Positions 17,484-29,186 of a stretch of DNA of 64,000 nucleotides are shown in pieces. Origin of the DNA: Verrucomicrobiota bacterium (lineage in GTDB: Bacteria > Verrucomicrobiota > Verrucomicrobiia > Opitutales > Puniceicoccaceae); NCBI GenBank assembly GCA_038744685.1, contig JBCDMB010000002.1, forward strand, positions 186,001-250,000, in the 5' to 3' direction. How positions within the stretch are numbered: position 1 is the first letter of the stretch; every line of letters starts with the position of its first letter. The position numbers were made by a program, and so were the translations under genes. The notes below the pieces were generated by a model, which saw only the letters and a program-made list of their open reading frames with translations, searched no databases and had not been told where the DNA came from.

Positions 17484-17565
17484 TCGATTTTTGCGAGCAA
17501 GCTTTGTATGAGGCGCGATTTACTATCTGATGACAAATCTACGAACAGCTCACTGATGTGGTGAC

Positions 17566-17585
17566 GGAAAAAGTCGGCTTTTTCC
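17566..17585 (-). terminator. Possible terminator hairpin after the DUF5060 gene
   Basis: GGAAAAAG / CTTTTTCC form an 8-bp stem around a TCGG loop, 62 bp past the end of the minus-strand gene. The T-run lies inside the stem arm and not after it, so this is a weak call. Confidence 0.35.
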
Positions 17586-17646
17586 AAATCTTGCTTTCTC
17601 CCAGACTTAACCCGATTCCGTTTTCCGGAGTCGAGAGACTCACGTT

Positions 17647-20112
17647 TTAAGCTGCCTCGCTCTTTTGCACGAGGACCACCCAGTCTTCACCTGTTTCCGA
17701 GGGTGGGTTTCCAATTGAAACAGAATCTCCGCCGGTAACTAAGGGAACCGTTCCAATCTGAAGCGGGCCACCATCACGTGGGTTGAACCACCGAACAGCA
17801 AAGGTCCCCTCGGAACCACTGAGATCAAGCGAGGTGCTGCCCCCATTTGGCAAATAAATCGCGTAAATCTCCCCTACTTTGGCAAAACAATATTTGTCGT
17901 TGGAGTTATTAGCGTTTCCGACCAGTGCGTTGGCGTTCTCCATTTCGTCAAAAGGCAAATACTCATTGAAGAAGTTGAGCGCGTGACGGCAGTAATCCCA
18001 CATTCGGTCGCGGCTACGGAAGTCATCCAAGGTAAGATCACTCTGCGGGTTTTCGTATCCGGCATAGAGTTCTACACCTGCGCCACCTGCCATCAAGTTT
18101 CCCCAGACAGTCATCCAGCGCATTTGTTTCTGACTCGGGGTGTTATCTCCCGAAAAACCGGGCCAGCCGTCATCGGGTGGATTGGCATGAGAGGCCGACC
18201 CCTGCTCATCGTTGGCGACTACCCATTGCTTTCCTGCATCGGCAGATTCGTTGATCCATTGAAGAGTGTGCTTGTGCACATTCGAGAACTTCGTCTGGAC
18301 CGAAGCACCCGTGAGCTCTGAGTTGTCGCCAAGAAGTGGACGATACCGCTGCTCCTGCTGTTGTGGATAGGTGTGTATAACAATGTTGTGACCGTAAGGG
18401 TCGTGATCGCGAAAATACTGCGCCATGTCCTGCTGCTGCTCGGTCGTCTGTGTTGTCTCTTCGCCAAGATTCCAGTTCAATGCGAGGTGGTGGCCGAATC
18501 TTGCGATGAGTTCGCGATAGTAGAGCTTGCGTTCGTCCCCAAGATCTCCGCCGTCCAGAGCGAAATCCGCTCCAGGGCCTTTGCGATCGTCGTTCTCCGT
18601 TTCCTGAGTCTTAAAGTGGAGATACATGCCCATCGCAGTGCCGTGAGAGAAGACGACTTCCCACTGGTCGAGCTTGGAACAATCGAAACGAAGTGGATCG
18701 TCATGAGCGACATACATCCATACGTCCTTGCTATCACCACCAGCGTTGTAGGTGAGAAAGGAAAAGACGTTCTGCCCTTCGGAGGCGAGGTAGTTGATCG
18801 CGCCAATAATGCCTTTGCCCTGACCGTTCTTCCAAGTTGGATCACCGATTTTCCAATCGCGAATATGGGGAAACCAACTTTTCGTGTAGTCAGGTCCGCC
18901 GTGGTTGTAAGTATTGTCAAATCCGGTGTAGTTGAGAAAGTTTTCCGGCGCGTCAGCTCCGGTCTTGATGAAAGCCTCGCCAGTGTCGGCAAATTTCAAG
19001 TAGCGGGTGCCATCGTATTGGAGTCGCCCTCGTGCCCGATGGTCATTACCCGTTTTGTCTGAGGCAACCACTTCGAAAGATCCGCTTTCACCATCAAAGG
19101 ATTCTGCCAAGCCAGCCTCCGCGTCGGCGTTCATTGCGATATTCGTCCCGCTCCGGAAGGAAGCCGAGTAGTTCCAAGTGCCAATCTCATCCGGCGCAAA
19201 GTGAACACGCCAAATGTTCCCAGAAGTAGATCCGGTCTCGCCTGCATTTCCGTCCGCCGCATAGTATCCGGGAACAAGGTAGGTTTTACCACTTTCAGGG
19301 TGTTGAAAGGTCACGTTCAACCGGTAGTCGGTAAACGGGTTTGGAGTGGCAGTCTCACTGGAGCTGGGCCCTTCAAAAGCAACCGTGACTCGGTGCCATT
19401 TTTTGTGACTTCCGCTCTCGTCGGTCTCGCCATAGATTCCGGCTGAGGTCGTATTCAGTGCAGCCGATTCGGTGGGCGGACCAGGAGATGGAGTAAGCTC
19501 AAGCTGGCGCCAGCGACCCCGCGCCCACGCAAAACCGTTGGCACCGTTCTCCTCGGGGATCAGGTCATTGGAGTGCGCGTTGGACTCCACCGAAACGGTG
19601 TCACCTTCGTTGATCGCAATCTCACTCCAGGTGTAGGTATGCGGCCTAAGATCCCCCGAATAACCCGACTCTCCTGCACCCGGATTCCGAAAAGTACCAA
19701 CGACTTGATCATTGATCAACAGCCGGTAAGTGGATTCACCATCCTCCTCAGTGATGGTAGTGATTGTTACGTGATATTCATCCGACTGCCCAGTAAAGAG
19801 ATGGGAAGCCCTAGCAAACTTTGTATCATCAAAACCCACGGCGTTCGGTCTAATTCCGAGTGCGTCATACCTCTTGTCGTCGTAGTAGTTAACCTCTCCT
19901 TCGTTCGTAACAGGGAAATCCACAGTTGCTGTTATTGTATACGGGGTCGTTAGATTGTAATCGACCGCCACCGAATCGACAGCCTGAGGTTCACTTGAAA
20001 TCGGGGGCTGACTCTGGTCAACAAGGTCCTGAGTGTAGCCGATCTGCAGACCGGAACAAAAAACCAGAGGCACTAGAAGACGGGGCAAGAATAAGATTCG
20101 GGAGCAATTCAT
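17647..20112 (-). CDS. Secreted multidomain glycosidase (DUF5060 / clan GH-A-like barrel / collagen-binding-like domain)
   Basis: 821 residues with a signal peptide (about residues 1-28). Residues ~50-210 form a beta-rich module that may bind carbohydrate. Residues ~225-330 match DUF5060 ([34 protein letters not shown]). A barrel then starts at [26 protein letters not shown], as in apiosidase-like (DUF4038) enzymes. LNWNLGEE and VVANDEQG each offer a glutamate placed like a clan GH-A acid/base and nucleophile. The C-terminal ~85 residues resemble the putative collagen-binding domain that often ends such proteins ([13 protein letters not shown]). It probably hydrolyses an exported polysaccharide, but no characterised specificity can be assigned. 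It is divergent from the GH29 gene, with a candidate operator between them. Confidence 0.78.
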   Translation of the reverse strand: MNCSRILFLPRLLVPLVFCSGLQIGYTQDLVDQSQPPISSEPQAVDSVAVDYNLTTPYTITATVDFPVTNEGEVNYYDDKRYDALGIRPNAVGFDDTKFARASHLFTGQSDEYHVTITTITEEDGESTYRLLINDQVVGTFRNPGAGESGYSGDLRPHTYTWSEIAINEGDTVSVESNAHSNDLIPEENGANGFAWARGRWRQLELTPSPGPPTESAALNTTSAGIYGETDESGSHKKWHRVTVAFEGPSSSETATPNPFTDYRLNVTFQHPESGKTYLVPGYYAADGNAGETGSTSGNIWRVHFAPDEIGTWNYSASFRSGTNIAMNADAEAGLAESFDGESGSFEVVASDKTGNDHRARGRLQYDGTRYLKFADTGEAFIKTGADAPENFLNYTGFDNTYNHGGPDYTKSWFPHIRDWKIGDPTWKNGQGKGIIGAINYLASEGQNVFSFLTYNAGGDSKDVWMYVAHDDPLRFDCSKLDQWEVVFSHGTAMGMYLHFKTQETENDDRKGPGADFALDGGDLGDERKLYYRELIARFGHHLALNWNLGEETTQTTEQQQDMAQYFRDHDPYGHNIVIHTYPQQQEQRYRPLLGDNSELTGASVQTKFSNVHKHTLQWINESADAGKQWVVANDEQGSASHANPPDDGWPGFSGDNTPSQKQMRWMTVWGNLMAGGAGVELYAGYENPQSDLTLDDFRSRDRMWDYCRHALNFFNEYLPFDEMENANALVGNANNSNDKYCFAKVGEIYAIYLPNGGSTSLDLSGSEGTFAVRWFNPRDGGPLQIGTVPLVTGGDSVSIGNPPSETGEDWVVLVQKSEAA

Positions 20113-20234
20113 ATCGATAGGGTAAAGAGGCTAAGTTTTGAAAGACTGAGAAGATGAAGCTGCAGATATCAGATCTTCGGGACCAGAATTGCAGGGGGGA
20201 TACAGTGCCGAAACTCCTTAAAGGCGACCATACT

Positions 20235-20246
20235 TTTCTCGTGTAA
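20235..20246. promoter_or_regulatory. Candidate LacI-type operator, site 1
   Basis: TTTCTCGTGTAA matches the palindrome TTACACGTGTAA at 10 of 12 positions. It lies in the divergent promoter region, 80 bp before GH29 and 122 bp before the DUF5060 gene. Related sites are at 26546, 31366 and 33302. Confidence 0.45.
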
Positions 20247-20326
20247 TTAACCGATTGCCAAGAATAAATGACTGAGAGTACAGTCGTCTCTACTGCTCAT
20301 CAAAACTCGTATCTCAGTATAAACCA

Positions 20327-21874
<1,548 letters not shown>

Positions 21875-21889
21875 CTACCAAACAAGCGC

Positions 21890-22714
21890 CTAGTTGCGGT
21901 AACGCGAGGGGACGTAAGCATCCCGGTATCCTTCATCTGAGATTTCCGCGTCCGAGTAATTGCTTTGAAACGGTTCATCACGGATTGGGAAAAGTGAATA
22001 GGTTAGTTTCTGTGGCTCTCTTGGGTTGGGGTACAAAAGAATGAGTTCCCGTGCACCTTGAGCCATCGCCATTTTCTTATTCTCAAAAACATAGGTCGAT
22101 TCGCCGTCATGGCCTGCCATCGCAAGACGGACTCTGAATCGCGGTTTATCGCTCTTAATTCTAAAATCCTCCGCGTCCATCGAATTCAGTCTAGCATCTT
22201 CCTCATCGACCCGAATCACCGCTGACTGTTGACTGAAGTTCATCACGCGGACGGTGTTTTCAGGCAGCGTTTCTCTTCCTACGTGCATCACACGGGCAGA
22301 TATTCTCTGCTTTTCATCTCGAGTTAGAAAGATGATCTTTCTCCCAGGTTTACCCAAATTGATATTCACTAGCGGTATCCGTGTAATCTCGCCTTCTGCA
22401 GAGGTCTCGGGTTTAAAGAAGAAAAAATTTGGATTGCCTTGATATCGGATCGTTCTCGTCAGGGACCCAGGTATGGTGTTTATCCGAAAGTCTTTCTCGT
22501 TATTCCTGAAATGTAGCGGGAAGCCGAGGTTCGTCTTCGACATTGGCTCTTTGGAGAGGTACAATATATTCATCAGGTACGGCTCCGGCTCTTCCTCTTC
22601 CGCCTCACTCCGCATTGGAGGCGGCTCACCGTTGAAGCCCTGCCCAACGACGAACGAGGCCGATGTCAAAATCAGCCAGACTACGAATGCCGAACGGCTC
22701 ACAGAAAAAAACAT
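21890..22714 (-). CDS. Secreted protein of unknown function, partner of the Verru_Chthon-A-like gene
   Basis: 274 residues with a signal peptide (hydrophobic SAFVVWLILTSASFVVG), then an acidic, proline-containing linker (SEAEEEEPEPY) and a beta-rich body. I recognise no domain. It begins 7 bp after the giant pseudopilin-like gene, so the two are almost certainly co-transcribed and may act together at the envelope. Strands such as TRIPLVNINLGKPGRKIIFL and the closing RDAYVPSRYRN are unlike any enzyme motif, and no catalytic residues stand out. Confidence 0.7.
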   Translation of the reverse strand: MFFSVSRSAFVVWLILTSASFVVGQGFNGEPPPMRSEAEEEEPEPYLMNILYLSKEPMSKTNLGFPLHFRNNEKDFRINTIPGSLTRTIRYQGNPNFFFFKPETSAEGEITRIPLVNINLGKPGRKIIFLTRDEKQRISARVMHVGRETLPENTVRVMNFSQQSAVIRVDEEDARLNSMDAEDFRIKSDKPRFRVRLAMAGHDGESTYVFENKKMAMAQGARELILLYPNPREPQKLTYSLFPIRDEPFQSNYSDAEISDEGYRDAYVPSRYRN

Positions 22715-22721
22715 CAGCGAT

Positions 22722-25700
22722 TCAAATTTCGTTCGATCTCAACCAGCGAGTCGAGACGATCTCAAACTTTCGACCGAATTGACGATTGAGCGAAGCTGTA
22801 GCGGGATCTGGGTCATCGTCAGAATCACTCATGTATTGAGGGGTGCGCTGAACGACCATTTCAAGAACCGCGTCGCTCGTTTCGTTTCCAGTCGTAGGAT
22901 CAACACTCGAGCCGTAAGAACGGACAGTGAAAGTATCGCTTCGAGCAGTCAGAGTGTGACCAATCCGACTTAACAGATCCGCTTGAGTGAGTGCCCCAGG
23001 TGCACCATCCATAAATGGCCGGTTCCTAATCACTTCCATGGACTCTGGCAAAAACGCGCCAAACTTGTTTTCGATCGTTGTAATATACTCGTTATCCCAT
23101 AGCCCAGTCGACCTATCTCTTTGGTTCTCCCAGTTTTCACCCACTGCCGGAACTCCGTTCACTTCGGACTGGTCAATTGCAAACTGAAGCGGGCCCATGT
23201 AGGCAAACCTCTTTCTATTGTTGTTCTGTATGTCCGCCGCGTCGGTCGATCGGTTTACAAAATCCGCCATCGTGAGGAAGGGATGGCCTCTTGCTGCACT
23301 TCGAGTGCGAATCTCACGAACGATACTCGCTGCTAGATCCGAAATCTGGTCGTCGGTCAAACTCCTGAATCCAGCTACAATGGCATCCTTTGTGGCTCTA
23401 CTTGCGTACGTAGGAGTCTCCCCTGTGGATTCAAGGAGAGGCTCGACGATCCTTGCGTAGGGATGGATAAGATCGGAGCTCGAAGATCCTGCTCCAAGCG
23501 TTTCCACGTCTCGTAGTGCGCCCAAAACAGCCTCCCAAGCAGCTACAGAGGTCGAGTTTACGTTAAATCCTCCTCGTAAGAGAACGTTTGCCGCCTGCTC
23601 TTCACTGTCCGTGAGTTCGCTGTCTGAGGCATTCGAATTGAACAAAACTAGACGTGAGTTGGGCAGCGCTTCCTCGCGCGGAAAATTAATAGCAGGGCTA
23701 TTCCCCTCCGGAATCAAAGTCGAAAGGTAATAGTCGTCCCATAGTGCTTGATTCAACTCATAGGAGTAGTCGTAATGCGCTCCTGAGTAACTACCCGACG
23801 GAAATTTGCTCGGAGGAGAGCTCCCCTGGAACATAGGAGAACCCGGTTCAACGAGAACCTTAGTTCTGTCTAACGGAAGATGAACGTTCGCCATAGAGTT
23901 CCCGATCGCATAAGCCGGCGTAGTGTAAGGCTGCTGGAGATTTCCAGCCCAACCGCCACCAGGGTGGGTCCAACCAATGCTACCATAGTTCATTAGGTTC
24001 GCGTGCATAAATTGCCCTATGCCGAGCGGTGTGCGGGTTGGGGACTCAAAAAGAACCATCTGATCATTTCCTGAGGCAAAGTCTTTTCCCATACCTACGT
24101 AGCCAATCGAGTCGTCAACACCACCGATGAAATAGGTGTGGCGTTTACCGTTCCCACCCGCGTTCCAGAAAGAGAATGGCTCTCTTCCTAAAAGCTGGTA
24201 AACGTACTCAGCATCGCCGTCGTCCCCCTGTAACCCAACGTGCATTTGCTCGGATATGAAACTGGACCGAGGGTTAAACTGGCTGAGCAAATGGATCTGT
24301 TCGCTTCCAGTAGCAACGTCTGGAAAAGCCATGTAGCGCGCAATCCCATTTATTATCTGCGCATTAGTCTCGATGTTTATAATCTCGATCGGAGACAAAC
24401 TCTCATCGAACGCCGCGCCAACACTCGAACCGGCCGGGCTGATCACTTGAGAGAAATTTGCAATGCCTGTGCTTGCAGGAGTTCGCGTGGCATCCCAAAT
24501 GCGAATGACACGGCCATCATTCGGAAGATTCCGAACGAGTGAATACAACCCGTTTGTGGCTATTGAAAGGAAGCGATCTTCGCGATCCGGCTGCCGATCA
24601 AAAGGTGCTGTGTAAAAGTTCACCTCATGCCGAGCCAAGTGCCGTTTAAATGCAAACCTGAGAAGTGTATTCTCGTATTTTGAGAAGCCATAACCGGGGA
24701 ATAGAGAGTTATTCTCTGAGTTATGTTCGTTGAAATCACGACGATCGCCTTCGCCGGGATCTGTAGTGAACCTTACAGGCGCTGAAAAAAATCCGTAGAG
24801 GTAACGATCCCCTGCACCGGGAACCAGCCAATTATCCCGACCATCGGAAAAATCAAGGTAGGAGTTGAGAGGAGGAGAATAATTCACGGCCTGCCCGGCA
24901 GGGATTGTGGTTCCCTGAATCGTAAATCCAACCTTTCGGCGGCTAGTCGGGTCCGACCCCAAGGAAATATCGCCGTCTTCAAGAATCGTCTTGATCGCAA
25001 AATCAGAGGTGTGCACCTGTGGTGGGTTCGGATAATCTGGGCCGGTGGGATTCCCATTTGCATCCAAAGGACGGCTTCTAATCAACTCGACGCCAGCCAT
25101 ATCTGTTTCCATCCCCAGATCTGGCAGGACCAAGTCACGGTCGTAAGGATTCCAAAACGTGATAACCGGGAAAATGCCTACCACATATTCCATATCCTCT
25201 GCCATGCTGCGTAACGCCCAGTTCGGAACCTCCAGTTCAGCAGGAGGGGGCTCAAGTGTCCTCCAACGAGTGGCAAAGACTTGAACAATAAACTGAAACC
25301 GCGTCAGCACCGGCGTGATTCCGAATTCGTCGTCAGCTGGCGCTTTAAAAAAGATTTCGTCTGCGTCGTTATTGCGGACTGTGTGCTGGTAAAAGTCTGC
25401 CAGCTGTTGCCACGTAGGACCGCCAGGATTGCCCTCTCCGCTATCGCCTGCAACGGGCTCGAAAATCGGGCCTTCCAAACCGTTTGCCTGCGGATCAAGT
25501 AAGGCTGTAGATAAATCCATCTTCAGGCCACCTTGACGGAGGTTGGTCATAACACTGGCTGATGAAGTTGAAAAATCGTGGAAGAAATCACGTTCCACAC
25601 CCGCTCCGGCATTAGTTTGATCAAGGTAGCGCAAACTATTGAAAACCGTCACCTTGGAGACCAAGCTGTCGTCCTCTTTCCAAAGTGAAATATCCTGATT

Positions 25701-26456
25701 CGGAGAGAATGGCCGACTCCCAGAACTTGTTCTAGACACCGAAGCATCCGCTTGCTGCGCGAGAGCGATGTCATAAAAAGGTGCTTCGGAATCAGAGGCA
25801 AAATTGGAGATTCGATCTAGATTGACCCGAGCCTTCAAGCCGTCATCACTCACCCAAAATCCATATCTACCCGAACTTCCTTGACCCGTCGCGGGTATCT
25901 CGACGGTGGGAACTACCACTTCGTCATCATTTGAACTCACTGAGATTTCTCGCGTTGCAAGCGTGATCATATCGTCACCGTTTGCAGTCCCTCCCGTGAT
26001 CTTTCCGTTTTGGCTGCTTGTAAATTCCGAGATATCCCCACTCACGAGCCACGAGACTCTGTTCTCATCCAAACCATCATTCTGGTCGTCGGGGTCGTTA
26101 GTATTGCTCTTGCTGGACCATACACCCGTCCATCTACCAGTTCCTGAAAACGGTGAGTTGTCGGGAGGAATCACGACGTCTGCGCGAGCCGTCACTCTTT
26201 GGTCAGGCCCGACAAACCTTTGCAGCTCACCCACCGCGATCATCGCCCCAAGCTCGGCGTTGAGCCGGGGTTCCTGCTGCTCCTTGGCTGCAACTGACCC
26301 GGCGGTTTCGATCTGGACAAAAGTGGTGAGCGAAAGAAGCAACAACAAAATAAAACCCATCAACGAGAGCGCGATGATGAGGGCAAAACCGCCATTCCGG
26401 TCGTTACGGTTTCGAAAACTGACAGGAGAAGAGGTAGGCGACAGTTGACTAGACAT
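22722..26456 (-). CDS. Verru_Chthon cassette protein A-like giant pseudopilin-related protein
   Basis: 1244 residues. After a short polar, basic start, NGGFALIIALSLMGFILLLLLSLTTFVQIE (about residues 20-50) is a PilX-like prepilin N-terminus, followed by ELGAMIAVGELQRFVGPDQRV, which is characteristic of Verru_Chthon cassette protein A (TIGR02600). The remaining ~1100 residues form a large, mostly beta-rich body ending in RRTPQYMSDSDDDPDPATASL and FEIVSTRWL. Family members are found mostly in Verrucomicrobia and usually lie with smaller pseudopilin genes (proteins B-D). Here only one small secreted gene follows. It is probably exported and processed like a pilin, as a surface or secretion component. 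A perfect palindrome lies 89 bp upstream. Confidence 0.82.
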   Translation of the reverse strand: MSSQLSPTSSPVSFRNRNDRNGGFALIIALSLMGFILLLLLSLTTFVQIETAGSVAAKEQQEPRLNAELGAMIAVGELQRFVGPDQRVTARADVVIPPDNSPFSGTGRWTGVWSSKSNTNDPDDQNDGLDENRVSWLVSGDISEFTSSQNGKITGGTANGDDMITLATREISVSSNDDEVVVPTVEIPATGQGSSGRYGFWVSDDGLKARVNLDRISNFASDSEAPFYDIALAQQADASVSRTSSGSRPFSPNQDISLWKEDDSLVSKVTVFNSLRYLDQTNAGAGVERDFFHDFSTSSASVMTNLRQGGLKMDLSTALLDPQANGLEGPIFEPVAGDSGEGNPGGPTWQQLADFYQHTVRNNDADEIFFKAPADDEFGITPVLTRFQFIVQVFATRWRTLEPPPAELEVPNWALRSMAEDMEYVVGIFPVITFWNPYDRDLVLPDLGMETDMAGVELIRSRPLDANGNPTGPDYPNPPQVHTSDFAIKTILEDGDISLGSDPTSRRKVGFTIQGTTIPAGQAVNYSPPLNSYLDFSDGRDNWLVPGAGDRYLYGFFSAPVRFTTDPGEGDRRDFNEHNSENNSLFPGYGFSKYENTLLRFAFKRHLARHEVNFYTAPFDRQPDREDRFLSIATNGLYSLVRNLPNDGRVIRIWDATRTPASTGIANFSQVISPAGSSVGAAFDESLSPIEIINIETNAQIINGIARYMAFPDVATGSEQIHLLSQFNPRSSFISEQMHVGLQGDDGDAEYVYQLLGREPFSFWNAGGNGKRHTYFIGGVDDSIGYVGMGKDFASGNDQMVLFESPTRTPLGIGQFMHANLMNYGSIGWTHPGGGWAGNLQQPYTTPAYAIGNSMANVHLPLDRTKVLVEPGSPMFQGSSPPSKFPSGSYSGAHYDYSYELNQALWDDYYLSTLIPEGNSPAINFPREEALPNSRLVLFNSNASDSELTDSEEQAANVLLRGGFNVNSTSVAAWEAVLGALRDVETLGAGSSSSDLIHPYARIVEPLLESTGETPTYASRATKDAIVAGFRSLTDDQISDLAASIVREIRTRSAARGHPFLTMADFVNRSTDAADIQNNNRKRFAYMGPLQFAIDQSEVNGVPAVGENWENQRDRSTGLWDNEYITTIENKFGAFLPESMEVIRNRPFMDGAPGALTQADLLSRIGHTLTARSDTFTVRSYGSSVDPTTGNETSDAVLEMVVQRTPQYMSDSDDDPDPATASLNRQFGRKFEIVSTRWLRSNEI

Positions 26457-26545
26457 GGTTGGGTGTTGGGTCTGTGGTTAGGCTCTACGGGCTTTGCAGA
26501 GCTAAATTGGAAGGAGGATAATGCAGATAGAAGTTCGACTCTTCT

Positions 26546-26557
26546 ATACACGTGTAT
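26546..26557. promoter_or_regulatory. Candidate LacI-type operator, site 2
   Basis: ATACACGTGTAT is a perfect 12-bp palindrome with a central CG, 10 of 12 identical to site 4. It lies 89 bp before the Verru_Chthon-A-like gene and 88 bp after the GH2 stop. Confidence 0.5.
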
Positions 26558-26645
26558 TTACGCGGACATAAAAGTCAAACCGTAAAAGTCTCAGAATCCC
26601 AAAACTTACAAGTTTTTACCGAAATTTAAAGGACTCATCCTGTCT

Positions 26646-29180
26646 TCAGAGGGCCCCGTCGATCGAGCTCACGTGCTTTCCGGTGTCCGATATCCTTTCG
26701 ACAACCTGTCCAATCTCGGAAAGGCGGTTGTCAGGCACAGTTGAAGCCAACTGTAGTCTGTATGGTTCCAGGCCTTTAGACTCGGCGAAGATCACGAACT
26801 CGCCGGGAGTATAAGTTGATTGAATCAACAGCTGAGAAAGACCGCAATAGGCCCTCCGCTCAGGCAGCTTTTCCGGCTCGTGACTGATTGGGTTCCCATT
26901 ACCAACACCTGCAAACTTCAGACCTTCCGGAACCTCGAATTTCACCACATTTTCCGCAGTCGGAACAACCCGCCCCTCTGAATCGACAATTTCGCATCGG
27001 ATGATCGCCATGTCGCGCCCATCAGCGATCATCTTTTCGGACTCCGGCATGAGCCGAACCGCCGCAGGATCTCCCGTTGTTTCAAGCAATTTGGATTGGA
27101 TTTCCGACCCTGAGGCATCATATCCGCGAGCCTCCAGTTTACCACGTGCATAGACCACGTCCCAAACCAGTTTACCATTTATGGGCATATTTTTTCTGCC
27201 GAGGCTTTCACCGTTGAGCCAGAGCTCTACTGAGTGGCAATTACTGTAGCACCAGACATCTTTCATTTTTCCCTCTTCGCCAGGCCAATTCCAATGCGGA
27301 AAGAGATGGACCATCGGCTCATCTGTCCACCACGCTTTATGGTAAAAGAACGCATCCTTGGGAAAACCGCACAAGTCCATCAAGCCATAGCGCGTGACCA
27401 CCGCGGGCCAGCCGAAAGGGTAAGTCTCGCCACGATAGTCAAAACCAGTCCAGAGGAACGTTCCGCCGAGAAAATCGCGCTCAGCACAATCACGCCAGGT
27501 ATCTTCAATCGACCGCCCCCATGGGGTCATCGTTTCGCTGAAAGCGGTCGCGTCCCCTTCCCTCTCCGGATTTAAATCGACATAGTTGTCGATCCCCAGA
27601 TCGGCCGTGTCCGGTCGATGCGGTTTGCCTTTATAGTATTCCTGCCCGTAGAGCCCCCGGGTTGATGCAGACCCACCAGTCTCCCCTCCGATGAGTGGCC
27701 AATCCGGATACTTCGCGTGAAACTCGTCGTAACGTTCACCCTCACAATCGAGATTACCATCCTCATTTCGCCGAGAAGTATAATTCGCCCCGAAGACATC
27801 GATACGGAAACCATTTGCCTCGAAATTGTCCGCTATTTCGTTGAAGTCGCAATTTGCTGAGTAAGTGCAGAGACGCGTTGGATCCAGTTGGTGCGCCCGA
27901 TCCTGCATGCGCTGAAGAATACGAGCGCCCACTGCCGTTTCCTGAATAAGCATTTCCTCATTCCCAAGCGACCAAAGGATCACGCTGGGATGGTTCCTAT
28001 CCCGGTAGATCAGCGACTCCATCTGACCCATCAATTCAGGCGTAGTGCCCGGCATCCGAATTTCATCCATCACCAGAATCCCCTTTCGGTCGCAGAGTTC
28101 GAGTAAGGCCGGGGTCGGTGGATTGTGTGCCGTGCGCATAGCGTTGCATCCCATCTCCTTCATCCGATCCAACCGCCATGCCTGCAGCCGATCCGGTATC
28201 GCGATCCCAACTCCTGCATGATCCTGATGATTACACACCCCTTTCAGCTTTATCGGACGCCCGTTCAGAAATACCCCGCGAGCAGGATCAAAGTGTATTG
28301 AGCGAACACCAAAAGAGGTTTCGTAAGAGTCCACAAGAAGCCCGTCACAGAAAACGGAAGTCTCTACCAAGTAGAGGTAGGGATTTTCAGGCGACCAGAG
28401 CTGTGGGGCTTTGAGATCAATCGACTGAAAGACAGTCAATTTGCTCAACGAACCGACATCTGCGAGGTCTTTCGCTTGTCCTCTTTCAATCCCTTCTTGG
28501 TCCTTGATCGTAGAAACGATCTGGACCTCAGCGGGACTGCGAAGCTCGTTCAAAATTGTCGTTTCAATCTCAATCGTGGACACCGTGGGGTTTTCAACGC
28601 GCTCAACAGTTGCCCGAACAAAGGTCCCACAATAATCGACATGAATTGGATCCAGTTTCAGCAAACGAACGTCGCGATAGATACCCCCACCCTCGTAAGA
28701 CCACAGTTCGAAGTTCCGGGCGTCAACGCGGATGGCGAGAGCGTTCAGACCACCGAAGTTACAAAGCTCGGTGACATCATACTGGAAGCTAGTATAGCCC
28801 GAGAGATGTCGACCAACCAGGTGTCCGTTCAACCAAATCTCCGAATCACGATAGATACCATCAAACTCCAGCGTGATCCGCTTGCCGAGATCTTCGGCCT
28901 CAAGCTCAAACACTTTTCGGTACCACCCGACATCCACCGGCAAGGAACCATGGACCTCATTAGCCTCGGGGCTAAATGGTTGCTCGACCACAAAATCGTG
29001 AGGCAAGTCAACGTCGCTCCAATGATCATCCGGATACGCTGGCTTTGCGATTCCATGGTTGCCCGCTTTCATCCACTCTGGAGCGCGAAAGCGGCTCTCG
29101 TGAATCGCAGCGAAATTGTGAAGCTCGATGTCCCCAAGATGGAATTTCCACCCAGGGTTCATGGAAAAGATCTGTCTCAT
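26646..29180 (-). CDS. GH2 beta-galactosidase-type glycosidase, cytoplasmic
   Basis: 844 residues without a signal peptide. The GH2 order is clear: a sugar-binding domain ([24 protein letters not shown]), an immunoglobulin-like domain, and the TIM barrel starting at [16 protein letters not shown] with AMRTAHNPP. Acid/base Glu 408 is in WSLGNEEM and nucleophile Glu 500 in GGETGG. Extra beta-domains follow ([14 protein letters not shown]). It removes a beta-linked sugar, probably galactose, from imported oligosaccharides. It is the last gene of the unit 31284-26646, 6 bp after the second beta-propeller enzyme. A second GH2 is at 58144-60540. Confidence 0.93.
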   Translation of the reverse strand: MRQIFSMNPGWKFHLGDIELHNFAAIHESRFRAPEWMKAGNHGIAKPAYPDDHWSDVDLPHDFVVEQPFSPEANEVHGSLPVDVGWYRKVFELEAEDLGKRITLEFDGIYRDSEIWLNGHLVGRHLSGYTSFQYDVTELCNFGGLNALAIRVDARNFELWSYEGGGIYRDVRLLKLDPIHVDYCGTFVRATVERVENPTVSTIEIETTILNELRSPAEVQIVSTIKDQEGIERGQAKDLADVGSLSKLTVFQSIDLKAPQLWSPENPYLYLVETSVFCDGLLVDSYETSFGVRSIHFDPARGVFLNGRPIKLKGVCNHQDHAGVGIAIPDRLQAWRLDRMKEMGCNAMRTAHNPPTPALLELCDRKGILVMDEIRMPGTTPELMGQMESLIYRDRNHPSVILWSLGNEEMLIQETAVGARILQRMQDRAHQLDPTRLCTYSANCDFNEIADNFEANGFRIDVFGANYTSRRNEDGNLDCEGERYDEFHAKYPDWPLIGGETGGSASTRGLYGQEYYKGKPHRPDTADLGIDNYVDLNPEREGDATAFSETMTPWGRSIEDTWRDCAERDFLGGTFLWTGFDYRGETYPFGWPAVVTRYGLMDLCGFPKDAFFYHKAWWTDEPMVHLFPHWNWPGEEGKMKDVWCYSNCHSVELWLNGESLGRKNMPINGKLVWDVVYARGKLEARGYDASGSEIQSKLLETTGDPAAVRLMPESEKMIADGRDMAIIRCEIVDSEGRVVPTAENVVKFEVPEGLKFAGVGNGNPISHEPEKLPERRAYCGLSQLLIQSTYTPGEFVIFAESKGLEPYRLQLASTVPDNRLSEIGQVVERISDTGKHVSSIDGAL

Positions 29181-29186
29181 AGTTGG

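Larger units (their letters stand above)
17298..17646. other. Gene-free stretch with inverted repeat and hairpin
   Basis: About 349 bp without a gene, between the MFS transporter start and the DUF5060 gene end, both on the minus strand. It holds a CGATTT-rich inverted repeat (17435-17483), a hairpin that may end transcription of the DUF5060 gene (17566-17585), and presumably the transporter promoter. Confidence 0.6.

Noticed and set aside
18361-19062. 233-codon plus-strand frame opposite the DUF5060 gene
   Set aside because: Shadow frame; the minus-strand gene has a signal peptide and ordered domains.
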